A DNA stretch of 64,000 nucleotides, from the NCBI GenBank assembly GCA_002105175.1, contig MCGE01000010.1:1426001-1490000 (forward strand), in the 5' to 3' direction. The notes beneath the pieces are model-generated. The model saw only the letters and a list, made by a program, of their open reading frames with translations, did not search any database and was not told the origin of the DNA. Shown here piece by piece: positions 36,686-46,854 of the stretch (the first letter of the stretch is position 1; each line of letters starts with the position of its first letter). This stretch comes from Absidia repens. Lineage: Eukaryota > Mucoromycota > Mucoromycetes > Mucorales > Cunninghamellaceae. A program made the translations under genes and the position numbers.

Positions 36686-37045
36686 AATAGCATGCATTTC
36701 ATTTAGTATAATTTGTAAATATATCAGTCAATAAAAAAAAATATCTTTGTCAATACTTTTTTTTCCAGAAATGTTGTAGTTTCATGATGTCGGATAGTCT
36801 ACCATACATTAGTTTAGTATAATTTGAAAAATTGCATATCAATCAATAAACATATATCTTTTGTCAGTACAACTTTTTTAATGATTGCTTTATTTTATTT
36901 GTGGAAGGACACAGTGGGACAGTTATAAAAAAGTAACACACATCATTGTCAAACCATCATGCATATGTATATATTGTATCTCTTGTATTGAAAAGCATTT
37001 GTTTTATTTTGTTTGTGGATAGAAAAGGTATAAAAAAGTGAGCGT
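36661..37045 (+). repeat. tandem duplication of the NSE2 last exon and 3' UTR
   Basis: Unit 1 (36661-36765) and unit 2 (36774-36880) align along their length: TTTGTAG acceptor, 18-nt coding end, TTTAGTATAATTTG, and a polyadenylation-like AATAAA. Further downstream a second pair is visible (TTTTATTTGTGGA with TATAAAAAAGT at about 36886-36935, again at about 37000-37041). Unit 2 would encode FHDVG and stop (36780-36797). Confidence 0.8.
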
Positions 37046-37183
37046 AGGTGGTATCAATAAATTGGTTGGGAATGGTTGAAGTGCGAGACTGGGGGGGTAA
37101 ATGGAGTGACTATGAATGAGGCTAATAGCTACATGAGAAAAAAGAGGGGACGGGGAGGGGAAGGGGGCTGATACTAACTTAAA
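36686..37183. other. convergent 3' ends of NSE2 and Rab GDI
   Basis: Filled mostly by the tandem 3' UTR duplication described separately, then G-rich sequence (37090-37170) before the GDI stop. No gene is seen. Confidence 0.5.
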
Positions 37184-38909
37184 CTATGTGCCTGTGGGTT
37201 GATCTTCCTCATCTTGTGTTAAGGGCCGCTGTTGTAGATCCAGGTCATTACCAGTGATGCGTCGATACATATCCTTGACATCGTCGTACACCGTTTCAAA
37301 GTGAGAAGTGGCATCATAGGAACGAGAAATAAATACTTGATCGTTGGTTCCGTCCGTCAATGGTTCTTGAATATCTTGCACAGACACAAACCTATTAATA
37401 TATATATAAGGGAATTAATAACATATCGCTTTTTTTTTTCTTTTTTTTTTTTTTTGCGGTTGTTACTTGTCCTGAATAGGGCCCAAGAGCTCCAAACCTG
37501 CATCGATTTCTTTCTCAGGGGTATCCGTTTCAACAATAGTGGAGACAATTGCCAAGTAAACATCCTTGGGGCATACATGATGAGTGCTGGATACACTAGC
37601 CACATAAACGTCGTGTTTGCGTCCAAGTTGATTTTGAGGAAGGACAATCTGGCACGAGTCCACACCAGTATTGGGGATAGGATGCTTAAGCACACAAATG
37701 GCACGTACCACCTTGTCTGTCGTCTTGACTTTGTCTCGGGCATATGAAGGATCACAGATAATTGTTCTTGCACGAGCTGTTTGATCACCAGATCGAATGC
37801 CAATAGCAATACCGTTGTCATGGATAATTTCATTGGCGGGTTGATTCAACATGTAAGTGCCACCATAAATCGCACTTAATCTAAATATTGAAAACCAAAA
37901 AAATTAGTATGATGTTGTTCAAAGTATTGAGAAGCAGTCAAAAAAACCCGCAAAAGTGTACAAAGATGGTGGTTTGGGGTTGGGGGGAGGAGATAGAGAG
38001 AAAAAGGAGCATGGATGGAAATTACCTAGCAAAAGACTGAGGGAGTTCACCGAGTCCATAGAGTGGATAGATATAAGGACTTTTACCGTAACGAGCCGTC
38101 GAGCCAATATAAAGAATGATTTTATCAATGGTTGGACGAGCAGGACGATCGAGGTAAGCATCATTCAATTGCAAAGCCATGACATGTCCAATGATATCTT
38201 GCGTTTCAGGTTCCAGTTCAAATTTCTTGTACAAATCCGCCATAGTAATCGTTTGTAAATCAATACCATCATGCGTCGCATCATCTTCAGTCTTGTAGCT
38301 TTGGATAAATTCAAAGAATTTTTTCAGTCGACGTTTTTCCACCACACCCAATAAAGGCGACGCAATGGCTTCTGCTTCGTTTGCTGGCATATGAGAGATA
38401 CGCTTGTCCTTGTATACAAATGAGCCTGCAATTTGCTTGAAGTCCAAATACCGTGTCACACCCGTGTGGAGCAAAAGGTTGACAATTTCCCCAGTGGCCA
38501 TCATAAACTTTGGAATAAGATCAATTCGATAATCACGATCTCGACCCAAATCGTCAGATACAGAGGCACCAGGGCGTAGTTGGTTGTAAAGCTATCATGA
38601 CATGCATAAACAAAAATCAGTATCAACTATGCACCGTAACATTTGACACCCCCCCCCTTCCGCCATAAAAAAATATCTACCTGAGTCAAATGAAGAGATG
38701 CTGTCTCACCACCATAGTAGTCATTTCTATCCATATGTAGCACCCGTTTCTTTTCACTAGCCAAGATACCAGACAATATGCACTCCGTCAAACCTGTGCC
38801 AAGAACAATGACATCATATTCTTCATTCTATGGGCGAAAAAAAAACGATTGATGTTGAGTACTATCCAATTAGAAAAAAAAAATACAAAATAGTGTGGGA
38901 GCTTACCAT
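37184..38909 (-). pseudogene. GDI1: Rab GDP-dissociation inhibitor, intact except for a 1-nt frameshift
   Basis: Recycles GDP-bound prenylated Rab GTPases between membranes and cytosol. Exons 38907-38909 (the ATG alone), 38681-38827, 38026-38591, 37467-37881 and 37184-37391 give about 445 residues if one extra base is ignored. Family text is clear: [51 protein letters not shown], and a normal C terminus. In the fourth exon the sequence reads GGTGGGCACTTACATG where GGTGGCACTTACATG is expected (GGTYMLN). The extra G, a C at 37860-37862 on the plus strand, shifts the frame. Both sides are well conserved, so a sequencing or assembly insertion is the likeliest cause. The spacing to NSE2 is convergent. 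Confidence 0.92.
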
Positions 38910-39416
38910 GGCGTGAAATTATAAACAAATAACAAATAAATAAAAAATAAAAGATAAAAAGAAAGAAAAGCAAAAAAAAAAAAAAAAAATCCTGTACTTT
39001 AAATTTGGCAGCTCGTTCGGATTTAGAGTTTCAAGTGAAAAACAAAATTTGCCCGTGGAACTACATATATATTTCTTCCTGTCAATGACTATCCTCGAAT
39101 GGGTTTCAGTATATCTAATGGAGATAAACTACATGACAGTAATCAAAAAATTAGAGAGTTTGTTGTCAGACGTCAAGTTTCTTTCTCCCATCCATCGCCG
39201 TTTAAAATATTTCAATCAGGATAAAAAGGGGTTATCTACGATATCAATCATTATCCTAGCAACAATCAAACGGCAATGACAAAAAAAATAAAACCAATCA
39301 ATCCCGCTATTAACCACAAATATCATTATCTTGATTAAAACGTAATTGATTTAATTATGGTTTTTTTTTTCCTTCTTTTTCCTTTGGTTTTCTTTACTGT
39401 AAAAAAGGGGTTGAAA
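38910..39416. promoter_or_regulatory. divergent upstream region of Rab GDI and the low-complexity gene
   Basis: 507 nt between opposite starts, AT-rich, with a poly-A run at 38971-38989 and T-rich sequence right before the plus-strand gene. A small ORF at 39049-39279 lacks coding signs. Confidence 0.45.
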
Positions 39417-41288
39417 ATGTCGACTTCAAACCAGCATGAACCTTGTTTCCGCATTTATTTGGGGAAAAGCAATTGGGTCAATTTGAATCCTCAAGCTACA
39501 TCTGATCTCAAGGCCATCTATCAGAAAGGAAAACCTACCCGGTACAAGTTGGCACCTGGTCTATTTATTGATATCCTACCAAGGGATGTGGATTGCAATA
39601 GTAAAACGACAGAATTACCCAGACTCATGCGTGCTGATCTTTGCTATGATGATGACGATGAGGGAAATATTGCCGCACAAATTAAAGCCAAAAATGCCAC
39701 TAATCAAGATGCTACAGCAATGTCATCCTCGTCCTCTACTCTGGCTGAGCGACAAGAAGCCGTTCAACAAAACCTTTCTCGCTTTATCAAGGCGGAGCTT
39801 GAAAAACAAGGCATTGTCGATGCATTTCCGCCTATTGATCCTGGCCAGGAATTACTACCCCAAGTATCAACTCTGGCCCCACATCGTCATCTTGGTTTGG
39901 TCCCTGCCCCACATAAAAGTAAAAAACGCACCCTTCAACGACAAAAGCAACAACCGTCCGTTGAAAGACGACCATCACCATCAGTCCCATCATCTCAATC
40001 CCCTTCATTAGCCTCATCTTCATCCCCATTGATTGACGCGTCCTACACACCAACTTCAACTAAGCCTATTGCTAAACGAAAATCATCTTCCAAAAAGACC
40101 CGCAAAAATGCCAAAAATACTACAGCATTATCTTCCACCACCTCTCCTTCCTCCGGTGAAAGCACTGCCACCACAACCAATACGCCGATAAAAATCGCTG
40201 GAAAAAAAGTTCAGCCACCAGTACCTTATCATTTACGATCATCATCTTCATCTTCGAACACAGAAAAAAAATTCAAGCCCGGAAAATCCTCCACACCTCA
40301 TTTGGCAAATACTGTTTCTTCTCCTTTGGTAGACGATGTCTCAATTTCTAGGGTTCCTTTGATGTCTTATCCACAAAAATCGATGTTTGACTATGAAGGT
40401 AAAGAAGATGACGACGATATGGCCGGTGATAATGTTAATACCAATGGATCTGGACGAACCAATTTTTTTCCTGCCATTGATTTTATCACGCCGACCTCCC
40501 AGCTATCACCCTTTTCGTACAACCATTTTCAGCAGCAACAACATCAACAACAGCAAGAACAACAACCACGCACACACCCGGTTACTTTATCGTCACCTTC
40601 CATGCCTATATTTTATCATCACCATCACCACCATCATCAACTTCAGCTTCAACCACGGGATCACCAATTTTATCACCATGCCAGATTACCACATTTCCCT
40701 GACGACGGTGAAGACGATGACGAAGGTCCTCCAACTGGTTGGAACTTCAATGATTGGGCTAATCATCATCATCACCATCATCGTCATCATCAACATTCTG
40801 CTGAAGACTTCGACATGTACTCTTCGTCAATGTATGCCGTATCTTCTCCCCCACCAGCTCCACCAGCACCTCCTCCCCCACTATCGCCCTTTCATCGCTA
40901 TGATGTTGATTCTGTGGTCAAGATGGGCGTTGATCCTAGCGATTTGCAACAGCAGCAGGCAACCACGTATTCCAATGATAGTGAAAACAAAGCCGACAAT
41001 ACATCATCGATTTCTGTTCCTTCCCCTTCAGGTACACACAGTCAATTACAACTTCCCATTCACTCGCATCAACACCATTCCCTGACGAACCGATACTATC
41101 CAGCAAGTCAATACACTAACATATCCCATCTGTCTTCTTTTTTTATGCCTCCAGCTGCTGCTACCCCTACCCCTTCCGTGACGCTTGTTGAAGACCCACC
41201 CACCACTGCTCTTTTGTCCACTTCTTCCCCATCTCCAACTTCATCGCCTTCTCACTTTTCTGTCCAAGGTGCTGACACCACCTTATAA
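39417..41288 (+). CDS. uncharacterised large low-complexity protein
   Basis: Single exon, 623 residues from the ATG at 39417 (MSTSNQHEPCFRIYLG). An upstream in-frame ATG at 39357 would add a stretch translated from poly-T and looks like leader. Residues 1-75 form the only ordered-looking part (FRIYLGKSNWVNLNPQAT, YKLAPGLFIDILPRDVDC), perhaps a small beta-rich domain. The remainder is disordered: Ser/Pro tracts, a Lys-rich basic patch RKSSSKKTRKNAKN (possible nuclear signal), poly-His runs (HHHHHHH, twice), Gln runs and Pro runs. A nuclear or regulatory protein is a guess. No named domain is recognised. Confidence 0.75.
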   Translation: MSTSNQHEPCFRIYLGKSNWVNLNPQATSDLKAIYQKGKPTRYKLAPGLFIDILPRDVDCNSKTTELPRLMRADLCYDDDDEGNIAAQIKAKNATNQDATAMSSSSSTLAERQEAVQQNLSRFIKAELEKQGIVDAFPPIDPGQELLPQVSTLAPHRHLGLVPAPHKSKKRTLQRQKQQPSVERRPSPSVPSSQSPSLASSSSPLIDASYTPTSTKPIAKRKSSSKKTRKNAKNTTALSSTTSPSSGESTATTTNTPIKIAGKKVQPPVPYHLRSSSSSSNTEKKFKPGKSSTPHLANTVSSPLVDDVSISRVPLMSYPQKSMFDYEGKEDDDDMAGDNVNTNGSGRTNFFPAIDFITPTSQLSPFSYNHFQQQQHQQQQEQQPRTHPVTLSSPSMPIFYHHHHHHHQLQLQPRDHQFYHHARLPHFPDDGEDDDEGPPTGWNFNDWANHHHHHHRHHQHSAEDFDMYSSSMYAVSSPPPAPPAPPPPLSPFHRYDVDSVVKMGVDPSDLQQQQATTYSNDSENKADNTSSISVPSPSGTHSQLQLPIHSHQHHSLTNRYYPASQYTNISHLSSFFMPPAAATPTPSVTLVEDPPTTALLSTSSPSPTSSPSHFSVQGADTTL

Positions 41289-41599
41289 ATACACCTCCCC
41301 CCCCCTTCCCCTTCACTCACTCCACAAATACAAATACAAGTACAAAAAAACAGTAATGAGATTTTTGAATAAAGATAGTTGTATTACAAACAGTTAATAT
41401 GAGAAAAAGAAATAAATATTCACATGGTATATATAAAAACGGAGTCCTACAACCTAGAGTAGCTAGACCAATCAAAGTATGTACTATGGATACGGTAGAC
41501 AGAACATATTCTTGTACAAAGCTGGTTCTTAAATTCCATATATACCATGACCACAACGCACACACACACCAATTTTCGTTTTTCTAACACACTTGTGTC
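41289..41599. other. 3' flank of the low-complexity gene
   Basis: AT-rich tail with a short (ACAAAT)n patch near 41326-41345. No gene is seen. Confidence 0.5.
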
Positions 41600-41990
41600 C
41601 ACACCATTCGACATGACATTAAAACGCATGAGAAAGACTAATGATATAAAGATGAGGTCTATTTTATTCAGACGCATATATAAACTATGATAACTAACAT
41701 CAAGCATTGCTAAGGGCGGTTCCTATAATGTCTAATCGTAAGTTACGAGCTAACCTAATGGTGGTCCACCATCTTGAATCCAAAATGAAAGCGTTTCCCC
41801 ACGCATCTTGTCACCCCTGGGCTGAACTCCCCTTTTAAACTAGTCCTGGCACTAATACAAGTTTGGCATCTTCAATGAGGCATGAATGAAAGACAATGTT
41901 CGACTAAAAAGAGGGAAAAAAAAAGGATCATGCCGCCAGAAAGAAAAATAAAAGTATTAATTTAAAACTCCTCCGCCTAGAGATTCAGCC
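41600..41990 (+). repeat. dispersed repeat family, copy 3
   Basis: Contains the family landmarks in order: TCTATTTTATTCAGA, AACTATGATAACTAA, AATCCAAAATGAAAGCGTTTC, CCACGCATCTTGT, CCCTGGGCTGAA, CCCCTTTTAAACTAGTCCTGG and TTCAATGAGG, then an A-rich stretch. Same orientation as copies 2, 5 and 6. Confidence 0.75.
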
Positions 41991-42734
41991 AATAATACTT
42001 TTTTTTTTCTCAGTGGTATTGTAGAAAACTATTGCCATTCGTTGGATTTATATCTTTCTTTTTGCTTGATCTCTACTGCGCTAATAAATATTTTGGTTTA
42101 GTATTCTTTATTTTCATCTTGTCTTCTCAATAAACCCCCTCCTCTTGAAACAATTAATTGTCCTTCACACTTATGGCTGTGTTGGAAATAGATTTCTTTT
42201 TTGTACCTGAGTAGCTTGTCCTTTCATTCTCATTGATATTATTATTATTATTATTATTATCTTGCATTTTTATGGCTATAAAAACTAGGCCTGCGTGGCA
42301 GTAATATTTTTCGGAAGTGGACCCTTCATTACAAGGATGTAAATAAATATGATAATGTCTTAGAACGTCATATGGTAAAAGGAAATGCTCATACCACAAA
42401 AGTCAAAGGTGCAACAAAACAATCCTGTAAAAGTATGGTCGCACGAAGAAGACACCGTACAAAACAGCTCATGAAATTGATAGGCAATTCAAAAAAGAAT
42501 CGGTTCTTTCTTAAAATGGTAATTACTGTGCGCATTTAGAGTCGCCTGAAGTCACCATGTACGTATAGAGCAGGGATATGGCGAATAGTACTGATGAACA
42601 AGGGGTACAGCACATTTTGCTATGAAATGATCGTACAAAAGGATGTGAAAGAGAACCGAATTGACAAAGTACATATGATTTATGCATGATTTAATGGATC
42701 CTTTTAACAATCGAAGAATAAAAATAAAATAAAA
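41991..42734. other. gene-free stretch with one coding-like minus-strand fragment
   Basis: A minus-strand open stretch at 42154-42399 has coding-like text (EHFLLPYDVLRHYHIYLHPC, then a poly-Asn run) but no ATG at its head and no clear splice acceptor. It may be a remnant exon. An (AAT)n microsatellite lies at 42236-42260. Otherwise nothing is recognised. Confidence 0.35.
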
Positions 42735-42930
42735 AATCAATCCCGAACCACGGGATCTCGTCCGCTATGACGGGATTCGTGTAGTGGAATGCATTCCTTT
42801 TTTGCAAACGTTCAGCGGGAAATTCTCACATCCTGTCATAGCGGGCTGGATTCCACCGTAGTGTAATCGGCGTAGCAGGAATGCTCAGTCCTGTCACAGT
42901 GGACTAGATCCCGCCATACTGTGATTGATT
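42735..42930. mobile_element. MITE-like foldback element
   Basis: About 196 bp with inverted ends beginning AATCAATC / GATTGATT. The left arm (CGGGATCTCGTCCGCTATGAC) matches, inverted, two direct copies on the right side (around 42835-42860 and 42888-42915, with GTCATAGCGGG and GTCACAGTGGACTAGATCCC). So it has one inverted and two direct copies of a unit of about 45 nt. There is no ORF. Flanks are A/T-rich, so a target duplication cannot be defined. Confidence 0.55.
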
Positions 42931-43309
42931 ATTATTTTTTTCTATCGTTGGGCGAGGAGTCCATACATACCAAGGTTATTACTATTTTATCGTGATGTAT
43001 GTTTTACGCAGGATCCAAGTAGTAGGAGCTCCTAGGTTGTTGTTATGATAACTACTTTTTATATATATATTTTTTTATGCGTTCATCTGGTGGCTTTTTT
43101 TTTTTTTTTTTTTTTTTTTACATGTCCATCATTGCCCTTTTTTTTTTTTTATGTGCTCATCACATTTTTTGAAGCCAAATAAACGGAGAACTGAGCATGA
43201 TAATTGACCGGAATCGTCTCAAATCCAGCCCTTTTTTTCGCAGACACATCTACTTTTTCTGAACGAACATACGGTGTATGATTTACCCCCTTTTTACACT
43301 ACCAGCTAA

Positions 43310-43700
43310 CCGCATTAAAAACTAGGCATAACAGGAGAAGATATATTTTATTCATGTATAAGAATAAATGTGACGACTAATCCCAAACTAACATGAACAT
43401 TAAGCCAATCTAATGGTTGTGCCACGATACCTATCATAATATGAGGTTATATGAAGTATGTGGAAAGTCCTGCGAGTGTCGAATATGTGATAGAAGAGCG
43501 TAGAGGATCTTGTTGTAGAATAAGCAAAACGTAAACCAGACCATCATAGTCTAAGCAGGGAGGGAAACTATTCTACGATAAGTGACCAAATACTCAACAG
43601 TGAAGAGATGTAAACTAAACTAGGCCAAATTTTCCACGTCGATTCAAAGGCATTATGAGAAGTACACCCCTGCGCCGACTCTGTTGAATGGTGTTGGCTA
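43310..43700 (+). repeat. dispersed repeat family, partial copy 4
   Basis: Only the head is recognisable: AAGATATATTTTATTCA, then GTGACGACTAA, AACTAACATGAACATTAA and a CTAATGGTTGTGCCA block. The central ATCCAAAATGAA block is not evident. A truncated or strongly diverged copy. Confidence 0.45.
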
Positions 43701-44099
43701 AGAGTTAGGCACCATGCTACTAATATTGAATAGTGGTGATTGATGTCATAAGACTAGAGTCAATATGTTTAATATGTTGATGATATATGTAAAAAAAAAA
43801 AAAAAAAAAAAAATGCCAGGAGTCTATAGTCCATTTTTCAATAGCTGCTCAAAAATTGCAAAGTCCTGTGGACTCAGACAGACCTAAGAAAAGCGTTTAA
43901 CTAAATTTCGAAATGACAGAGGTTGCACATTTCACCCAGTACACACACACATACAGTATATGACATCGGTATATTCATTGAGAGGAATATTGAACATAAT
44001 GACATGGTGAAGTGTCACTACCCAACTTCTTTTTTTTTTTTTTTGCCATATGCACACAGACATACACGCACGCGGCTGTATACTACTCATTCGACAAAA

Positions 44100-44526
44100 C
44101 AATTAAACATATGAGAGAGACTATGATGAAAAAGAAAAGATATATTTTATTCAGATGTAAAGGTAAATTATGACAACTATCACTATGCTAAGCTAATAAA
44201 GATGCCACGACATTTGATTTCTAAGAATAAACTAAGCAATTGGCACCACTACACTCCAATCCAAAATGAAAGAGTTTCCCATGCAAGTTTGTATTGCATT
44301 TTCAAAATGCCCCTGATTCAAGTTCTAATACTAATCCAAGATCGTCATGAAATTTCTTGATGCTTTGATGAAGATGGAACATCTTGGAAAACAAAAGAAA
44401 GAAAAAGAAGAAGAAGAAAATGAGGGTGAGAGAAAAAAATAGATAGAAAATCATGTGAAGCGGAGTGTAAATCCACTGCCGTCCTTTTTTTTTTTTTTTT
44501 TGCCCTCATGTGCGGTGGGGCAAAAG
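44100..44526 (+). repeat. dispersed repeat family, copy 5
   Basis: Landmarks: AGATATATTTTATTCAGATG, AATTATGACAACTA, TCCAATCCAAAATGAAAGAG, TTTCCCATGCA, CATTTTCAAAATGCCCCTG, ACTAATCCAAGATCGTCATG, A-rich sequence, and CATGTGAAGCGGAGTGTAAA. Closest to copy 1. Confidence 0.75.
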
Positions 44527-44926
44527 TTACTGTCCACCCATATCACCAAACTTCATCCTCATCCAAACACTCGTACTTAATAAATATGTGTATGGTTGGT
44601 TCACAGCAATCAAATCATAATGAATGGAATATGTTGTTGTAATTATTTTTATTGAGGCTTTTTTAAATATATATATATGATAGAAAAAATATAGTGGTAT
44701 ACGATATATATATATATAGGATATATAGACATAAAAATAAAGAAATAAAGACAAAGGTTAAGTGGTGATGAAGGGAGAGGGGAAGACTAGAGTGTATATA
44801 TATATATATATATATATATAGGAGTAACTAAAAACTAAAGCTAAGAAGAGAGAGGTATACCAAGGAAATCACACAACCCAAACAAAAAGGGCCAACAAGG
44901 AGAGAGAGAGAAAGGGAGGGGGTATA
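44527..44926. other. 3' flank of the APSES gene
   Basis: AT-rich with (TA)n runs at 44668-44679, 44704-44717 and 44797-44820. No gene is seen. Confidence 0.5.
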
Positions 44927-46854
44927 TCAGTTGTTTAACGTACGTAAGCGTTTGATGTTGCGCTTATCATCCATAAGAGAAGGCGGTGGCGGTAAGATGG
45001 ATGATGCTGAAGGTGGAGGCGAAGCTATGGATGACGAAGACGTGGTGGACTGTAATGATCGTTTTCTTCCAATGCATTGTGATGGCGATATCAAATCGTC
45101 TTTGTTGCCATTGGGGGCGGCGTAAAGTGGTGATGATGACGGATGATGAAGATGATGTCTACCTGCCAACCCCGATTTTGCGCCGTCCGGCAATTGTGAG
45201 GTCAAGGAAGGAGAAGACGACCAATGGGAAGAAGGTGAGATTGTGTTGGTGGTGGGGGTGGGGGTGGCGATGCTGTTGCTAGTAGGCGTGGTGGAGGTAT
45301 GTGATAATGGATTAGGTTTGTATTTCGATGATTCTTCATGAGGTGGACTGTGAGGATAGGTGGTGTGTGAAGGTGGCTTGACCATGGGCTTTCGAGAAAA
45401 GGAATCATAGTCGTATTCATCATAGCTAGGTGCAGAGGTGACATTGGCTAGACGAGGAGGTGGTGGGTGGTGATGGTGATTGGAAGACGGGGTGGGTTGA
45501 TGCATGCCAAGTGAAGGCCTTGATGGTGCTGGATAATGGTAAGGGTTGTTCATCAGGTATATATCATTGTCATCAGAAGGTGGTGCAATCATGGGTGCAA
45601 TTGTGCCAGGAACAGGACTGCAACTGCCGCTTGGTAAATCAGGTTGATCATTCCCACGAAGAATACCTAAAGGAATTAAGAAAGAAAGAAAAGGTTAGAT
45701 GATATACTTTTTTCCAAAATTGTACACAACTTACTTGTGAAAGAATCATTGTTTGAATCAGTATGGCAGGATCGGTCCCAGGATGACATTGGAAATCCAT
45801 ATGATGGGTCTTGCTTGTATTGGAAAGAGGGAGGATTCATTGGTCTTGTGGAGGATGGCAGCATCATTGACATGTTATTTTGAGAGGTGGAGGTGGGTGG
45901 GAGCATGGAGGACGACGTAGCCGATTCATTGGCACCAGATACAGTAGAAGGACATAAAAATACTGCGGGATCGTCGGTAAACAAAGGATACAACAGTTCG
46001 GTGATTTTGAATTTGGAAGCCAAGTCCTTAGCTCTTTCAAAAGTGATCCTACAAACAAAAAAAACAAAAAGGAAAAGGCCATGAGTGTCTGAGCCAAAAG
46101 AAAGACGAGTATAAAAAAAAAAAAAAAGAAAAAAAAAACTCACCAAACACCTTTCAAATGCATCGCACCGACTTTAACAACAATACGACCTTTTTCATTT
46201 TTCAAAATGCCATCTCTTTTTCCTCTTGACATACCAACAACATTAAGCAATTTTGTACCATTGATCATGTCATTATCTAGAAAGGAAAGAATGAAAGGGT
46301 GAGTTGAAACGTTTCGGTGTTTTAATGCCTTGTTTTCTTTGTTTGTTACCTTGGCGTCGTGCCACGCAAACGGATTTGGCGTCGACTTGATAGCAGACAG
46401 TTCCTTCATCTTCCCAGACAGTCGTTGTCAATTTGGGTCGTTGGATTGGTGTGTGGTTTGGCAAGGCGTAGCACGATGTTGACGATGAATATGGGCTATG
46501 TCTTGCTGCTGCTGCTGCTGGGTGATGATGAGGATGAGGAGGGGGAGGATAAGAAGAAGAAACCGGATTAGGCCAAGAATAACCACCAGGAGAAGACCAA
46601 CCGACCATGGATGTTGTAGGGCCAGAGGTGACAGCAGCTGCTTGTGATGGGGTATTACTAGCTGGTTCACAGTGAGCGGATGATGAGGTTGGTGATGATG
46701 TAAAATCAGGTCTGGCATCAGAAAAGGCGCTACTGGTGTTATTGCTCGTGCGGTAAGGCAAATTGGATGAAGAAGAATAGTATGAATTGTGATCAGGATG
46801 TTGCATCATATAAGAAGATGAGGGATAAAGATTGTTGTGATATAGTCCTTCCAT
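44927..46854 (-). CDS. APSES-domain transcription factor (StuA/Efg1-like)
   Basis: Fungal-specific KilA-N-type DNA-binding regulator; relatives (StuA, Efg1, Phd1/Sok2) control development and hyphal growth. Four exons join in phase: 46350-46854, 46144-46276, 45735-46048 and 44927-45666, giving 563 residues. The N-terminal 140 residues are Ser/Tyr/Pro-rich. The APSES domain spans about 142-240 and contains [60 protein letters not shown] and [11 protein letters not shown], all diagnostic. The C-terminal region is Ser/Pro/His-rich disorder ending in a basic stretch ([10 protein letters not shown]). The gene has an unusually long upstream region (to about 51.4 kb), which is common for developmental regulators. 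Confidence 0.94.

Noticed and set aside
40387..41085. 232-codon plus-strand ORF inside the low-complexity gene
   Set aside because: Alternate-frame reading of His/Gln/Ser repeats; the 623-residue frame is longer and has an ordered N terminus.
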